From: Pholiota molesta
Lineage: Eukaryota > Basidiomycota > Agaricomycetes > Agaricales > Strophariaceae
Direction: 5' to 3'
DNA length: 64,000 nucleotides
Assembly: GCA_014925825.1 (NCBI GenBank)
Contig: JACGCK010000179.1
Coordinates: forward strand, 26,659 to 90,658
The notes below the pieces were generated by a model that did no database searches, was not told the origin of the DNA, and worked only from the letters and a program-made list of their open reading frames with translations. The number at the start of each line of letters is the position of its first letter. Within the stretch, counting starts at the first letter, position 1. This document shows positions 23,201-32,460 of the stretch, one piece after another. The translations under genes and the position numbers were made by a program.

Positions 23201-24038
23201 GACTGGACTAATACCACTCAAGTTTCGGCGTCTGCTGATCGCACTTGAATTCCTAAAATATCTTGTTGCGCTACCAGCAGAGCGTCTGGCTCGAAAAGCA
23301 CTGGAGGACTCCATACAACTGGACGCTAAAGACCATGTGTGCTGGATTAAAAACCTCCGAAATATCATTGCCGAACTCTGCCCTGAGACAACCATGCCCA
23401 ACCTATATTCTCTAGATGTTGATGAGGTTGTTACCCTAATGACATCAGTCAGAGGAGCAATGCGTGCACAAATACAAAATGAGCTAGACGAGAACACGAA
23501 ACTGTACCTTCTGCGTAACAGGCTAGAGCCCAAAAAAGATGGCGAGGGATACATTCAGGTCACCTTCCTACTGAGACACTATCTGAAGGTGGCTAATACA
23601 GCACACAGGCAATCATTGACTAGACTAATCCTGTCGTGCCACCCTCTTGCACTGGAACGACTTCGGCACACAGAGCATAGACGCCCATACATCCCACGAG
23701 ATAAAAGATTGTGCAGGTTCTGTAAAGTGCATATTGAATCCCCTGAACACGCTCTGCTAGAATGCATGGGTAATGAGGATATTGCTGCACTGAGAACCGA
23801 GTTTACAAGTAAACTTGATGCTGAACTCCCAGATTGGGAGCTGATCGAGTCACTGGAACCCGTAAACAGACTACGCACACTAATTGCTAAAAGGGACACC
23901 ATCGGCCTGCTCGCAAAATTCACACATGAAGTCTTAGCCATATATGAGGCAAGTCCAGTGTTTATTCCGTCACTCCCACTTGACTGGGTAATAGCCTGCT
24001 ATGAAGATGGTACTAGTGGTAACAGGATAGTCTCATAA
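20208..24038 (+). CDS. LINE ORF2: endonuclease, RNase H-like region and reverse transcriptase
   Basis: 1276 residues from the ATG at 20208. The conserved endonuclease start LLRILSWNIDGN lies upstream of this ATG in the same open frame. Endonuclease motifs: QETHLS (E20), GDINAR, and SDHAAL (D225, H226). Residues about 294-430 look like an RNase H fold: AAGIYWGQN, then TADRAELLAL with its Glu, then CAKGLAEEG; but the DGS, YSDS and GHSG-type catalytic motifs are absent. Reverse transcriptase: RGYRTNNNVFILNCAID, VIFADLSNAFPS (motif A Asp), GDTLSPLLWNLYF, and EQADDIILIS (ADD at 830-832). C-terminus: a C-x2-C-x8-H-x4-C knuckle (CRFCKVHIESPEHALLEC). The frame is intact, so the enzyme could be active. 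Confidence 0.9.
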   Translation: MSCPSFLRKITNFDIIFLQETHLSTNEHESLALPRGYNPLSITRKYTQTYRRQFGGILALVREGLDFSLRRDLSSPDIMVLESADLILVNAYILPPQSVWNMFTTVDPFQKFTETLLALAETNKPLAILGDINARTSCLTPSGVTRLSADAERPASQRGKALVDLCKHTNMIILNGLPMFGPNNSGFTSFQATGSAVVDYAIIRAEDQSLVRRLEILAQDCSVSDHAALALFTNIAIMPQDTSRSLKRKRMEQPPLPDDTDLDKLYIETLASRPTDEQFIANVYGGVHVKSTPIDIYIYSIENKVLNQCHAAAGIYWGQNNSNNLALRAHGKQTADRAELLALHNIVRRVRITRAIQVFTTRCTLYTVLLTNIRQAVKAKWNIPNGDIISALTDLIKKRVAAITLTQLDSRLENNSLTCAKGLAEEGLLLPLKSEAILNTVMAPDKNAENWPSGCLDTPKISGSVLKQVENPGPSSDLTDDANLTVKRARTGIYEKQKALRIKLIESDSPAAHWRIIKNLLGSKDTPSDFSPDDLRQTFEARMNPIIPTPLSFDAEKLKLDRILAEAIPDHTVDVTPEHVFSRSITSGEVKSAKVHLRKKSTVSAAGLDDIDYDDLLEIDDEILAVLFNRCLSDNDAPSVWLKTVLIGIIKRGKPKDKPDSYRAIGLESCALKLLTLLIHQRLVEWCESNNLLPESQNGFRRGYRTNNNVFILNCAIDRAKAEGKTLYVIFADLSNAFPSTEQSTLWIKLQERGAGGKMFDWLRMLYQKMSYTVQHNGEQSEIFRSTIGILIGDTLSPLLWNLYFANFILPPDKDDIKLGGCLLGNMEQADDIILISTSILGLQRKMDVLWRWCHKNFMILNAVKSYIMIFGPSPRNLPKFRFNNDEVEIVQEHTYVGVTFNSQARNIFKSHYEKKVSKARQIGGLIFGMESTIGLLPPDEGIMLYMALVDPHLTHGAEICLDITQSHLQHLQEVQLAFIRRLLGLPNNSTKVVLFTETGLIPLKFRRLLIALEFLKYLVALPAERLARKALEDSIQLDAKDHVCWIKNLRNIIAELCPETTMPNLYSLDVDEVVTLMTSVRGAMRAQIQNELDENTKLYLLRNRLEPKKDGEGYIQVTFLLRHYLKVANTAHRQSLTRLILSCHPLALERLRHTEHRRPYIPRDKRLCRFCKVHIESPEHALLECMGNEDIAALRTEFTSKLDAELPDWELIESLEPVNRLRTLIAKRDTIGLLAKFTHEVLAIYEASPVFIPSLPLDWVIACYEDGTSGNRIVS

Positions 24039-24204
24039 TACTTCGGGAGGAGGGGCCACATTGACGTCCAGGCGAAAGCTGGGGGGACTGCTTGGTGTGG
24101 TTGCAATTCTCGAGGTCCGGAAGCGAAGGTACTTAGTTAGCTCACATGTACTGGGATAACTTTCGGGACACGGCGCTCTGGGACGGGGCAATGCTGTGTA
24201 TAAT

Positions 24205-24232
24205 ACTATCACTATCACTATCACTATCACTA
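24205..24232 (+). repeat. Hexamer repeat at LINE 3' end
   Basis: Four tandem copies of CTATCA form the 3' terminus of the LINE, in place of a poly(A) tail. Simple-repeat tails are known for I/Tad-like elements. They mark the boundary with repeat R. Confidence 0.8.
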
Positions 24233-25050
24233 GGCAGGGAGGTACGGAGCGGGCCGGATTCAGATGTTCGAAATGCAGCCACAAGATGACCTCGTTCTAC
24301 TTCCTACCTCCGTGTTCAGGCTCCCGATCTGCAATCCACAGCAGCGCATTCATTGCGTCTGCCTCATACGACTACCGATAGCACCTGCCATTGGCCGTTC
24401 CGCAGACAGACACAGAGGAGACATTTCTCTACCCGGTCGCGTCAACCTTCCCAATGTGTTGCTCTCTGACCACCGTTAGCCCCTTCCTGGTCACCTCCAA
24501 CTATCTACAGTGTCTGGCTAGCATTACATTGCCCCCACCGGTGCCGTTCTCGGGCCCTTGATTGCTCGCGGCTCCCATCGGCGCGCACTTCGCGTCCTCC
24601 ACACTCACCGCGCCTTGTCTGTCAGCATAGACGCGGTACGAACACGACTACGCCCACGACTCAGCCTCCCACCACAACCTACCCTCTTCAACGCGGCTCC
24701 CAACTACATCGGCGCGTGCCCCCCACCTGCTGGTGCCTCCCTCCATCAGGCGCGCATTCCGGCTGACGTAGCATCCACCACACGCTCCTCACCACTGTCC
24801 GCTCCCTGAACCGTCCCACACGCCAGACCGTGCCAGCACCCGACGCCACATCGCGACCCTTTGCCATCCCGCCTGGGCAGGTCCATCCACGATCGTTCCA
24901 TTCGACCTGTGGGGAAACCTCGTGCGCAGTCGTTTGCAAGCGTCTGCATTGTGGCTCGGTCTAAGGCCGAATGTCGCGGTGGCCAGTGCGTAATTCGAAG
25001 ACGAACGAACCTGAAGAGAACGTGAGGAGCTCGATGATACGGGTGGTGAC
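24233..25050 (+). repeat. Repeat R, copy 2, right half
   Basis: Module 2 of repeat R begins just after the LINE tail (GCGGGCCGGATTCAGATG at about 24249) and continues with GCAATCCACAGCAG, CGACTACCGATAGCA, ACATCGGCGCGTGC, CAGGCGCGCATTCCGGCTG and GGGCAGGTCCATCCACGATC in the order found in copy 1. No coding potential. Confidence 0.6.
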
Positions 25051-26050
25051 ATTACGGATGGGACGTCAAGGACATCGGAGGCGCATATCCTGGGCTGGTC
25101 ACGCGCCGCGATATCAAGCCTCGCTGCCCCCGATAGGCGCCTCGCTGGTATATCTATCCGTATGTGTCCCGTGCATCCATGGTCTCTTCCATCTGAAGTA
25201 CGTGTGTGAAGTCGTGATGATATCTACCAAAAAACCAGCCGCAACTTCCGACGAACGCACGACCTTCTTATACATCTGCCCGGGCTGGCCGCTCTCGTCG
25301 AAATATACAACTTGTGATTCCATTTTCCGTTGCCGACCAATAAATGTAAATTGTCATTCGAGAATTATAATACGATGACACGCACCCAGGTCAGGTTTTG
25401 GCGTCGACACGCGTTTGCCTCATTGTTAACTCCTAAATATGAGAAGTGATCGCACTTGTGTAGGCGTTCATGAGACTATTTTACGTGCACAAGTTGCGTT
25501 GTGTATTCGGAGCGGTCATTCGTGCGTCACAGGAATTAGCGGTGTTAGTGGCTACATACATCTGTGCGTCTTTCGTCCATTCATAGATCTCGACACTACG
25601 GAAACCCGGAACGGTTCAATAGGTAACAACATCATCTTCCAAGGAGACCATTCGGGCGAGTGCGAATTTGTTTCTTTAGAATGAATCCATCTACAATGAA
25701 TTATGAGTATCAGATCAATGAACGCGCATAGTGTAGCGTGTCGCTCATTAAAAGCCATATCCCTCGACCGTGTAAGTAACGAAGCTAAGGACCACGCGCT
25801 CGATGAAGCGATTATGTTTCTATATACTCAAGGCGCCATCTACGAGCTAGTAGCTACGCTTCTTTCCATCCCCCGTCCAACTGTCCTAACGAAATGGAAG
25901 CCGAGAAATTTTCTGAAGGCCGAGGCCGAGACATCACAAACTTGTGGGTTTACTGTGGGAAGTTTGCCCACAAGAAACATCTCGATTCTCTCTATTAAGC
26001 CACGTCCGTAGTAACTTCGAATATCGTCCAACCCATCTGCTCCTTCCAGA
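25051..26050. other. Spacer and promoter of F-box paralog B
   Basis: Short ORFs only. The last 60 bases hold the presumptive core promoter of paralog B, with CACGTCCGTAG (26001-26011) about 45 bp before the ATG. Confidence 0.45.
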
Positions 26051-27941
26051 ATGGCGAGCTTCGCCGATTTGCCACAAGAGCTGTATATCGAGATACTGTC
26101 CAACCTCGACCCCGAATCACTCATCCGCTGCGCGATGGTAAGGCAATGCGTCCCTTCATCCCAATAGAGGCTAAATCTGTTGGACCACAACAGACATCTA
26201 AATCTATGCACGACGCCCTCAAAAGCTCGTCTTCGTTAGTGTATACTGCTCAGTTGCACTTGGATGGCCTCAAAGATTGCGGAACATCAATCGCCTACCC
26301 AGATCTCATTGAGTTGCTTGTACGGCGACGGCAGGCGTGGCAGTCACCAGAGAGGAGAGAGCCTCTTACTTGCCGTACACTACGTGATTCTGAAGCGTAC
26401 GAGTTTGTCGGCGGTGCTTTCACTAACACGAGCCAGGGCACAGACTGCCTCCAATTCATACAGGTCCCAATCTCCAATGGCGGCCAAGGATGTACGGTTC
26501 GAAGGCCGTTGATTGGGATCCCAGTTGAGGCGTTGGGCTTGGATCCGACACAGGATTTGATAGTCTTTCTAGAGGAAATCGGGATGTGAGCGCCCGTGTA
26601 TTATCCTTGTGCGATCTCAAGTTTCAATGCCTCCATAGACTAGGCGACACTCGTACCCTGCATGTCCATATTCGCACCATATCTGCGAACACAAAACATC
26701 CGTTCGCGCAGCAAAGCCCCTTGCGATTTACTGTCTTTGCGAAACTTGAACATTTGTACGGAGCCGCTCCCGTAGAAACTGCCACTCTACAAATCGCACG
26801 CAACACCCTTGCGCTTTTTCTGTGTAGCAACACGGAGGTGCCAATACTAGCGATATGGGACTGGACTACATCGGAACTTATATTGGTAAGTTTGCCTGAT
26901 TTTATACCGCTTTCAGTCTATTTCATAAATCACGCAGGATAGTGCTATCTCTTTCGATCCCCCTCTCACATTGGGATACAAATTCGGTCTCCTCGATTCC
27001 ACCTACTTCTTTATAGCCTGTCCGTGGAACTACGGATCGATTCGGCTATTCAAACTCGTGCGATCCCACGCGGGCGCGGCCCCAGCAGTGCACCTCGCTA
27101 CGCTGCACCTCCCCCTCACCTCCCCGAACACTTTCGTCCGCCGAATCTCCTGCGACGCCGGGCCCATCGCAGCGCACCCGCTCCCGCGCACATCGTTCAC
27201 GATCAACGACGATGACCGCTTGCACGTGTTCACCGTGGTATACGACCACTGTAACGCGAGCCGGCGCGTCAATCCTGTGACCTTGTTCCTGCACCAGCGC
27301 GTGCTCGCAAAATATGCGCACCGCGCGCTCACGCTCGAGACGCCCTTGGATGTACTGTGGGAGGAATGGGGCCCGGCGAACACGATGTTGGTTCAGCCTT
27401 TTGCGCACTATGAGCCGAACTTCATAAGGTTCTTATTTACTTTTGATATATATACGCGATGACTGTCTTCACCTTCTATTCCTTTCGTTCGCAGATACGT
27501 CCACGGCCAACGCTGTATTTTCCCGGGAGGTATCATCGGCGATGATAATCCTATGCAATGTCCGCCTTCCCGCTACGTGGAGATCCTCGACTTCTCTTCT
27601 GCAGCCGTGCTGACTGCTAGGGGCATGCTGCCCGCGCTCCTCCCGACGCCAAAGGGCAAGCCGGGGACATTGGTGCCGTCCAGTATCGTTCGCAGCGAGG
27701 ATTTTTCGTTCTTCCTTCACGACGTGGAGACGCACCTTCCGTGCGTCATCACGACGCTGGCCCTCAAGCAGCCTTACGACGCCTACATGATTCATGCTGA
27801 CGGCATCGTCGGTGTAAAGGTACGTTCACTCGTTTGATCTGTTTGTACTTCAGTCATTGATTTTACTCCATGTAGATGAATCGCCACAAGGATTATTTTC
27901 TCTTACACATGTATGCCGCCTACCTTAAACGCTCTTCCTGA
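26051..27941 (+). CDS. F-box family protein, paralog B (six exons)
   Basis: Exons 26051-26137, 26194-26585, 26639-26885, 26938-27428, 27495-27819 and 27876-27941 give about 535 residues with all frames preserved. The F-box is LPQELYIEILSNLDPESLIR; family markers are YTAQLHLDGLKDCGTS, LDPTQDLIVFLEE, IWDWTTSELIL, LLDSTYFF, LATLHLPLT, LFLHQRVLAKYAHRAL, YVHGQRCIF, DVETHLPCV and HADGIVGVK. The last exon is longer and more divergent than in the other paralogs (22 codons, ending LKRSS instead of YPI/YPV), so its C-terminus may have drifted or another acceptor may be used. It probably serves as an SCF substrate receptor, by family. Confidence 0.83.
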
Positions 27942-28084
27942 GTACTTTTTTCTACTCTTTTTCAGCTGGTTCTCCATGTCCACAATCCGGTTCTCTCTCT
28001 GTCATGTACGTATGTTTGGAATCTGCTATAGATTTTCATTATGCGATGATATTTATGTTTAATTCGCCAAACACCCTTCTCTTA

Positions 28085-28640
28085 TCGACTACGCATGTTC
28101 CGAGTAGTGCCACTCGATGATAAAATATACCGCGCGAGGCAATGAACACGAGATCGACCATGAGGACATGGCAATTTAAATACAGCATCATCGTCATGTT
28201 TATTTAATAGGGTTGCAGACTCCGATACACCCCCATTGTTTCCGTACAATCGATAACGGCGTGATCCTGGTTTGCTCACCCAATCGCAGGGCATATATAC
28301 GATCACAGATATTGGTAGTAATAAACAGAGCCATCGATGCGAGTTTCGAGTTTCATTGCCCAGTGGCACAGACTTGATTTCACATTGTTCGACGATTTAG
28401 GAGACGCCAGTACGTGCAGTGATCCATCTTACCATGATGCTCTGTCGATTCAAGGGCAGAACTTAATTTTTATACCGCCATAGTAAATATAAAACACTGG
28501 TTCTGCATCTACCACACCTCACTTCACCGACCGCCCTCGCCAGTATGAATGACTTCCCATTCCAAATCCCCACACTGCTCCACCCCGCCTATCTACCCAT
28601 CTTTGATGACATTGACGACCATGCCCAGCGCGAAGATCAC
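28085..28640 (+). repeat. Duplicated segment S, copy 2
   Basis: Second copy of the segment at 15600-16330, with the same ordered blocks from GAGTAGTGCCACTCGATGA to ACCCATCTTTGATGACATTGACG. It includes the start of the decayed gene at 28545. Confidence 0.55.
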
Positions 28641-28995
28641 GTCGAACTGGGCACACGTCTCTCGGGCTCGTTCGCGACCAATTCGCTGGATCGCGGAAGG
28701 ATCGATGACGAACTTGAGAGGCATCCCGCCCCACGACGAACATCGGCGCCAACGTCAACGACGACAATGACGAGCATACCCCGTCGCGTCGACAAGCACC
28801 GCCGAATAGCCTGCATGCGCAAGACAGCCAGGTGCGTACTCCCGAGTTTTTGCCAGCCATGCCACGAACCCTGCTAATGCCAATTTTCACCGCCTATTCC
28901 AGCAGCACCCACGCACGCGGTTGGTACCCCCATCGACGTCGGATGGCGGAATGCAATCCGCTCCATTCTTCCCCTCAACACGGCGAGCCGACTGA
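28545..28995 (+). pseudogene. Decayed small gene of unknown function
   Basis: An ATG at 28545 opens MNDFPFQIPTLLHP and an acidic stretch. Another frame takes over near 28740 (NIGANVNDDNDEHTPSRRQ) and fits a splice from 28831 (GTGCGTAC donor) to 28902 (TTCCAG acceptor), ending at a TGA at 28993-28995. The frame change within the first exon means the gene is broken or carries an indel. The product is not recognised. Its first exon and promoter are shared with the copy near 16166. Confidence 0.35.
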
Positions 28996-29399
28996 TCGGA
29001 ATCAGGGGGCTTGGCAGCCGCGTATCCATAGCCCGAATTACTGTAGCGCTCGCGAGCGGTCCGAGCTAGAAGATCTCGAATGCGCCGGAATTCGCTTCTC
29101 AGAGGTCAGCGGGAGGCCAAGGGAGTTCAATTTTCTTGCGACAGTATCCGTATTACTTGGATGAGTTCATGGAATAGGCGTGTTATCTGAATTGATTCTA
29201 TAATTTATTGCATAGTACTGTAAATATTATTGCAGAAACATGTACTAATTACCGAGATGGTTTACCATTGATGGTTCCATCGTCTGAGGGTAATACACCC
29301 TTGATACACCGTTCAGATATTTTCATATCAGCATTAGAATTTTCTACAATTAGATACTCTGCTCAGTCCAATACACATCCCAAACCTTCGACGAAAAAC
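28996..29399. other. Spacer
   Basis: Non-coding; becomes AT-rich from 29170 onward. I see nothing else in it. Confidence 0.4.
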
Positions 29400-30050
29400 T
29401 ACGGACCATCAAAATGATAAATTCATTACCATATCAAAGCCCGCCACAGCGCCTCCTGATAAAAGAAGATCGATTTCCACAAATTCATCCACAATACACT
29501 TTGTCCCGCCATCAGCACCAGCGCAGTGCACGGCGCCGACGAAGTCGCTGAGAACATGCGTTCTCAGGCAAACACCCAGATAAAGGTAGAATGAAATGAC
29601 CGGGAAACGACCTCCTTTTGCGAGGTTCGTCGGAGGGGGGGATGTAGGCATATAAAACGATAATCCCAGCGAGGGCATGGCCCCGGAAAGTGGGTGAGTT
29701 CCCGAAACGAAACAGAGAATATCAAGGCACTGCCGAATCACGATGGGTTATGATACACCAGCATCCTTCCCGTTCCGCGTCCATACGGGACCCTCTACGA
29801 CGATCGAAAGGGTACGCAAGTCTAACCCAGAGGCACCCTCGATCCCGGAAGCCTCTCACGCGCACGAAGTCCACGGAGACGCACGAGCGCTGCGCTGTCC
29901 ACTCGAGAGTCGACAGTCGGATCCGCGAATGATGTGATCATCCAACGAAAGATCTGGGAAGGACAGTCGGATGGGACGCTAGAATGCATGCGGGCTGGAT
30001 GAATGAATAGCGTACAGGATACCAGATGTCGTGGTCATATCACGGATCCT
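29400..30050 (+). repeat. Repeat R, copy 3 (module 1 only)
   Basis: Contains CCATCAGCACCAGCGCAGTGC, the perfect 8-bp-stem hairpin CTGAGAAC-ATGC-GTTCTCAG (29548-29567), TGGCCCCGGAAAGTG and GAGGCACCCTCGATCC. Module 2 is missing. Confidence 0.6.
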
Positions 30051-30164
30051 CGATATCGGGTCGGAGCAGTAACAGGAGGAGGCTTAGATCAGGATATACA
30101 CGACTTAATTCCGTACAACGTACATCGAACGAGTGGCAGATCACCGCCAAGAACACAATCCTAT

Positions 30165-30480
30165 CATGCCCAACACCAAAGCAGCCCCCCGCCCCAGGCG
30201 CCTTCCAAGGTCCAACAAAAGAAGGTCGATTTCACCTCGTAAATAGTTCATCTGGCCACCGGAACCAGTGCAGTGCACGGCTCCGATGAAGTCGCTGAGA
30301 ACGCACGTTCTCAGTCGACACCCGATGAAAGGTAGATGGTGGAACCGACCTTCTTTTGTGAGAGGCATAGGATGGTGGGTGCAGGTACATGATGCCAACA
30401 AGGAAGGGGATGGCAGCGCAAAGAAAAAATAGGAAAAGTTCCGCGAAATGAGACAGAGAATAACAAGGACACGCACCGAG
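30165..30480 (+). repeat. Repeat R, copy 4 (module 1 head)
   Basis: Begins with CAACACCAAAGCAGCCC as in copy 1, then GGAACCAGTGCAGTGCACGG and the hairpin CTGAGAAC-GCAC-GTTCTCAG (30295-30314). It breaks off where an inverted copy of module 2 begins. Confidence 0.55.
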
Positions 30481-31128
30481 CAGGCCGCATCGAGGTGCCA
30501 ACGAAACCCAGCAGCGCGTGAGTGATAATCAAGTGCAGTCCTAGGGCACAGACGGAAGACGGATGGACAAGAATCAGGCAGGTGGGAGGCGCTGCCCGCG
30601 ACACTCGCGCTTACACCGAGCCACATCAAAGCTCTAACCAGCCACTGGGCACAAGCCCCCACAGGGCGAACGAAACGACCGCGGATGGACGCGCCCAGGT
30701 GGGATTGCAAAAGAGCGCGATGTGGCGTCGAGGTGGGCATGTGGGCGGGTGCGGGGTGCAGGGTGCGGACGGTGGTGAGAAGTGGTGCGGTGGATGCTAC
30801 GTCAGCGCGCCTGATGGAGGAGGGGAGGCGCAAGCAGGAGGCGAACACGCGCGGATGCAGTGGGGCGTTGCAGAGGGTAATGGGCCGCGAGCGGAGGGAT
30901 GGTGGCGTAGTTGGGGTCGTGTTGGGCCCATGGCACACCACGAGGCTTAGTGCGTGCTGTAGGACTCGGAGTGCGCACGGATGGGAGCATGCGCAGAGAA
31001 ACGTCGCCTGCTCTCCGTCCGTCCGCGGAACGGCTGATCGTAGATGCTATCGGTAGTCGTACGAGGCAGAGCACGGCCCAGAGCCATATGCATCGAACGC
31101 GCTGCCTCTGGATTGCAGGCCAGGAGCG

Positions 31129-31135
31129 TGAAACA
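31129..31135. repeat. Left target-site duplication of palindromic element
   Basis: TGAAACA here against TGAAAACA at 31694-31701. The two differ by one A. They flank an element with matching inverted termini, which supports a 7-8 bp duplication. Confidence 0.55.
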
Positions 31136-31693
31136 CTGCTGGGGATCGACGATTGTTCGAGGTGAAAAATGCATTCAAAACTTGTGTAAGGTTGGTTAAA
31201 ATTAGCACCATACAAAATGATTGATTTTAAGAGCATTCCACTGAGCGAGAAACACAATAAGAATGGGATCTGAAGATAAAATTTTGCCTGGATTTTGCAT
31301 ACAATAGAACTTAGCCCATTTTGATAGATTTCGGACGAATTCTTTGTTTTACAAAAAGTTGTATTCTGCCAAAACTAAATTTAGAATTTTTCACCGTGAA
31401 GAATTTACTTTTAGGGCCAAAAAATTGAAATTATTCTAAATCTTACGAGTTATAAGATGCAAACGGAAGTTAAACAATTAAACAGAAGTTGATAGTCCTA
31501 AATATATAAAAAAGCTAACCTTATATCATATAAAAATTCTGGGCGAAAGTTTATCTTCCAATCCCGTTCTTATTGTGTTTCTCGCTCAGTAGAATGATCT
31601 TAAAATCAATCATTTTGTATGGTGCTGATTTTAACCAACCTTACACAAGTTTTGAATGCGTTTTCACCTCGAACAATTGTTGATCCCCAGCAG
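31136..31693. mobile_element. Palindromic MITE-like element with long terminal inverted repeats
   Basis: 558 bp, AT-rich in the middle, no ORF. The outer ends are CTGCTGGGGATC and its exact complement GATCCCCAGCAG. The two arms (about 31136-31300 and 31530-31693) match over roughly 160 bp with few differences, including GTAAGGTTGGTTAAAAT, CATACAAAATGATTGATTTT and GAGCGAGAAACACAATAAG. The near-identical flanking 7-8 bp and its position inside a repeat R copy show transposition. An 8-bp duplication would suit a hAT-type transposase acting in trans, but no transposase is present in the window. Confidence 0.75.
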
Positions 31694-31701
31694 TGAAAAC
31701 A
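31694..31701. repeat. Right target-site duplication of palindromic element
   Basis: TGAAAACA, the partner of TGAAACA at 31129-31135. Confidence 0.55.
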
Positions 31702-31859
31702 GAGTGATGAAGGAGAACGGGATCTGTTCGAACACCGCGCACGGACTCTGAATCCGGCCCGACGCTTCCTTGCCAGCTCGTGCGATTCTTCCCACTCGCT
31801 TTTGCACTCGCTTCCACCAACACCAACAACGCAACCACAACGCGCAATCTGAATATGGA

Positions 31860-32460
31860 CGAGGAGGTGAGGTGATCGATGGTACGGTGGTGGTGACGAG
31901 ACGGCCGGTAAAGCATACGGCCGGTAAAGCATACGGATGGGACGGCGCGCGATGGACTACTAGCTCACTCAGGGAAACTTCGATCACACCTTCGCACCCT
32001 TCCTGCCCCCGGTCTTCGTACGCATCCACGCCAGCGTGTGTCCGTCGTCTCCCGCCCGCGCCTCCCTCCTGCATCCGGCGCCCATTCCAGCTGACGTAGC
32101 ATCCACCGCACGCTCCCCAACGCTTCACCACCGTCCGCACCCTGTACCCTCCCACACGCGCGACCGCGCCCACCCACCCCACTTCGCCGTCCTCTGCAAT
32201 CCCATGGGCAGGTCCATCCACGGTCGTTTCGTTTCGTTCGACCTGTGGGGGAACCTCGTGCCCAGTTCCTCTGTGCCTGGTACGCGGAGTGGCTCGGTGT
32301 AAGGCGGAAGGTCGCGGCAGCAGAGGCGCAATTTGAACATGGATGAGGAGGTGGGGGGATCGGTGGAACGGTGGTGGTGACGAGACGGCCGTGGTGAACG
32401 TGGATGGGGCGGCGCACGATGTGGACGCTAGGGCGGCGGCGTTTACGCACACGCCTTCCT
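31860..32460 (+). repeat. Repeat R, copy 6 (modules 2-3, rearranged)
   Basis: Includes CGGTGGTGGTGACGAGACGG twice (about 31881 and 32371), CCCCGGTCTTCGTACGCATC, CATTCCAGCTGACGTAGC and GGGCAGGTCCATCCACGGTC. A 16-bp unit CCGGTAAAGCATACGG is duplicated in tandem at about 31905-31935. Module order differs from copy 1, so the copy has been rearranged. Confidence 0.5.

Larger units (their letters stand above)
17941..24232 (+). mobile_element. Non-LTR retrotransposon (LINE), EN-RNaseH-RT type, apparently full length
   Basis: About 6.3 kb with two long open frames: ORF1 18386-19987 and ORF2 20208-24038 (open from 20091). A 3' end in CTATCA repeats (24206-24231) follows. Order and content match the jockey/Tad-like LINEs of Agaricomycetes: a Pro-rich ORF1, then apurinic endonuclease, an RNase H-like region, reverse transcriptase and a C-terminal Cys/His knuckle. 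Neither ORF has a stop or frameshift, unlike most other elements in the window, so it is recent. The right junction abuts module 2 of repeat R. I could not identify a target-site duplication. Confidence 0.88.
30520..31770 (-). repeat. Repeat R, copy 5, inverted (module 2), split by a palindromic element
   Basis: Read on the minus strand, this starts with GGGCCGGATTCAGAGTCCG (near 31755), is interrupted at 31701-31129 by the palindromic element, resumes with GCAATCCAGAGGCAGCGCG, CGACTACCGATAGCATC and GACGTAGCATCCACC, and ends near 30520 with CACCTGGGCGCGTCCATCCGC. Both junction halves align with copy 1 across the insertion point. Confidence 0.6.

Noticed and set aside
17900..24240. Target-site duplication of the LINE
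   Set aside because: The right end is clear but the left end is not, and no duplicated flank could be recognised.
29409..30500. Minus-strand frames of repeat R that read similarly (LSDFVGAVHC in two copies)
   Set aside because: Similarity is explained by DNA similarity of the copies; other copies break the frame and no start or splice pattern is shared. Kept in mind as a remote possibility of an ancestral coding exon.
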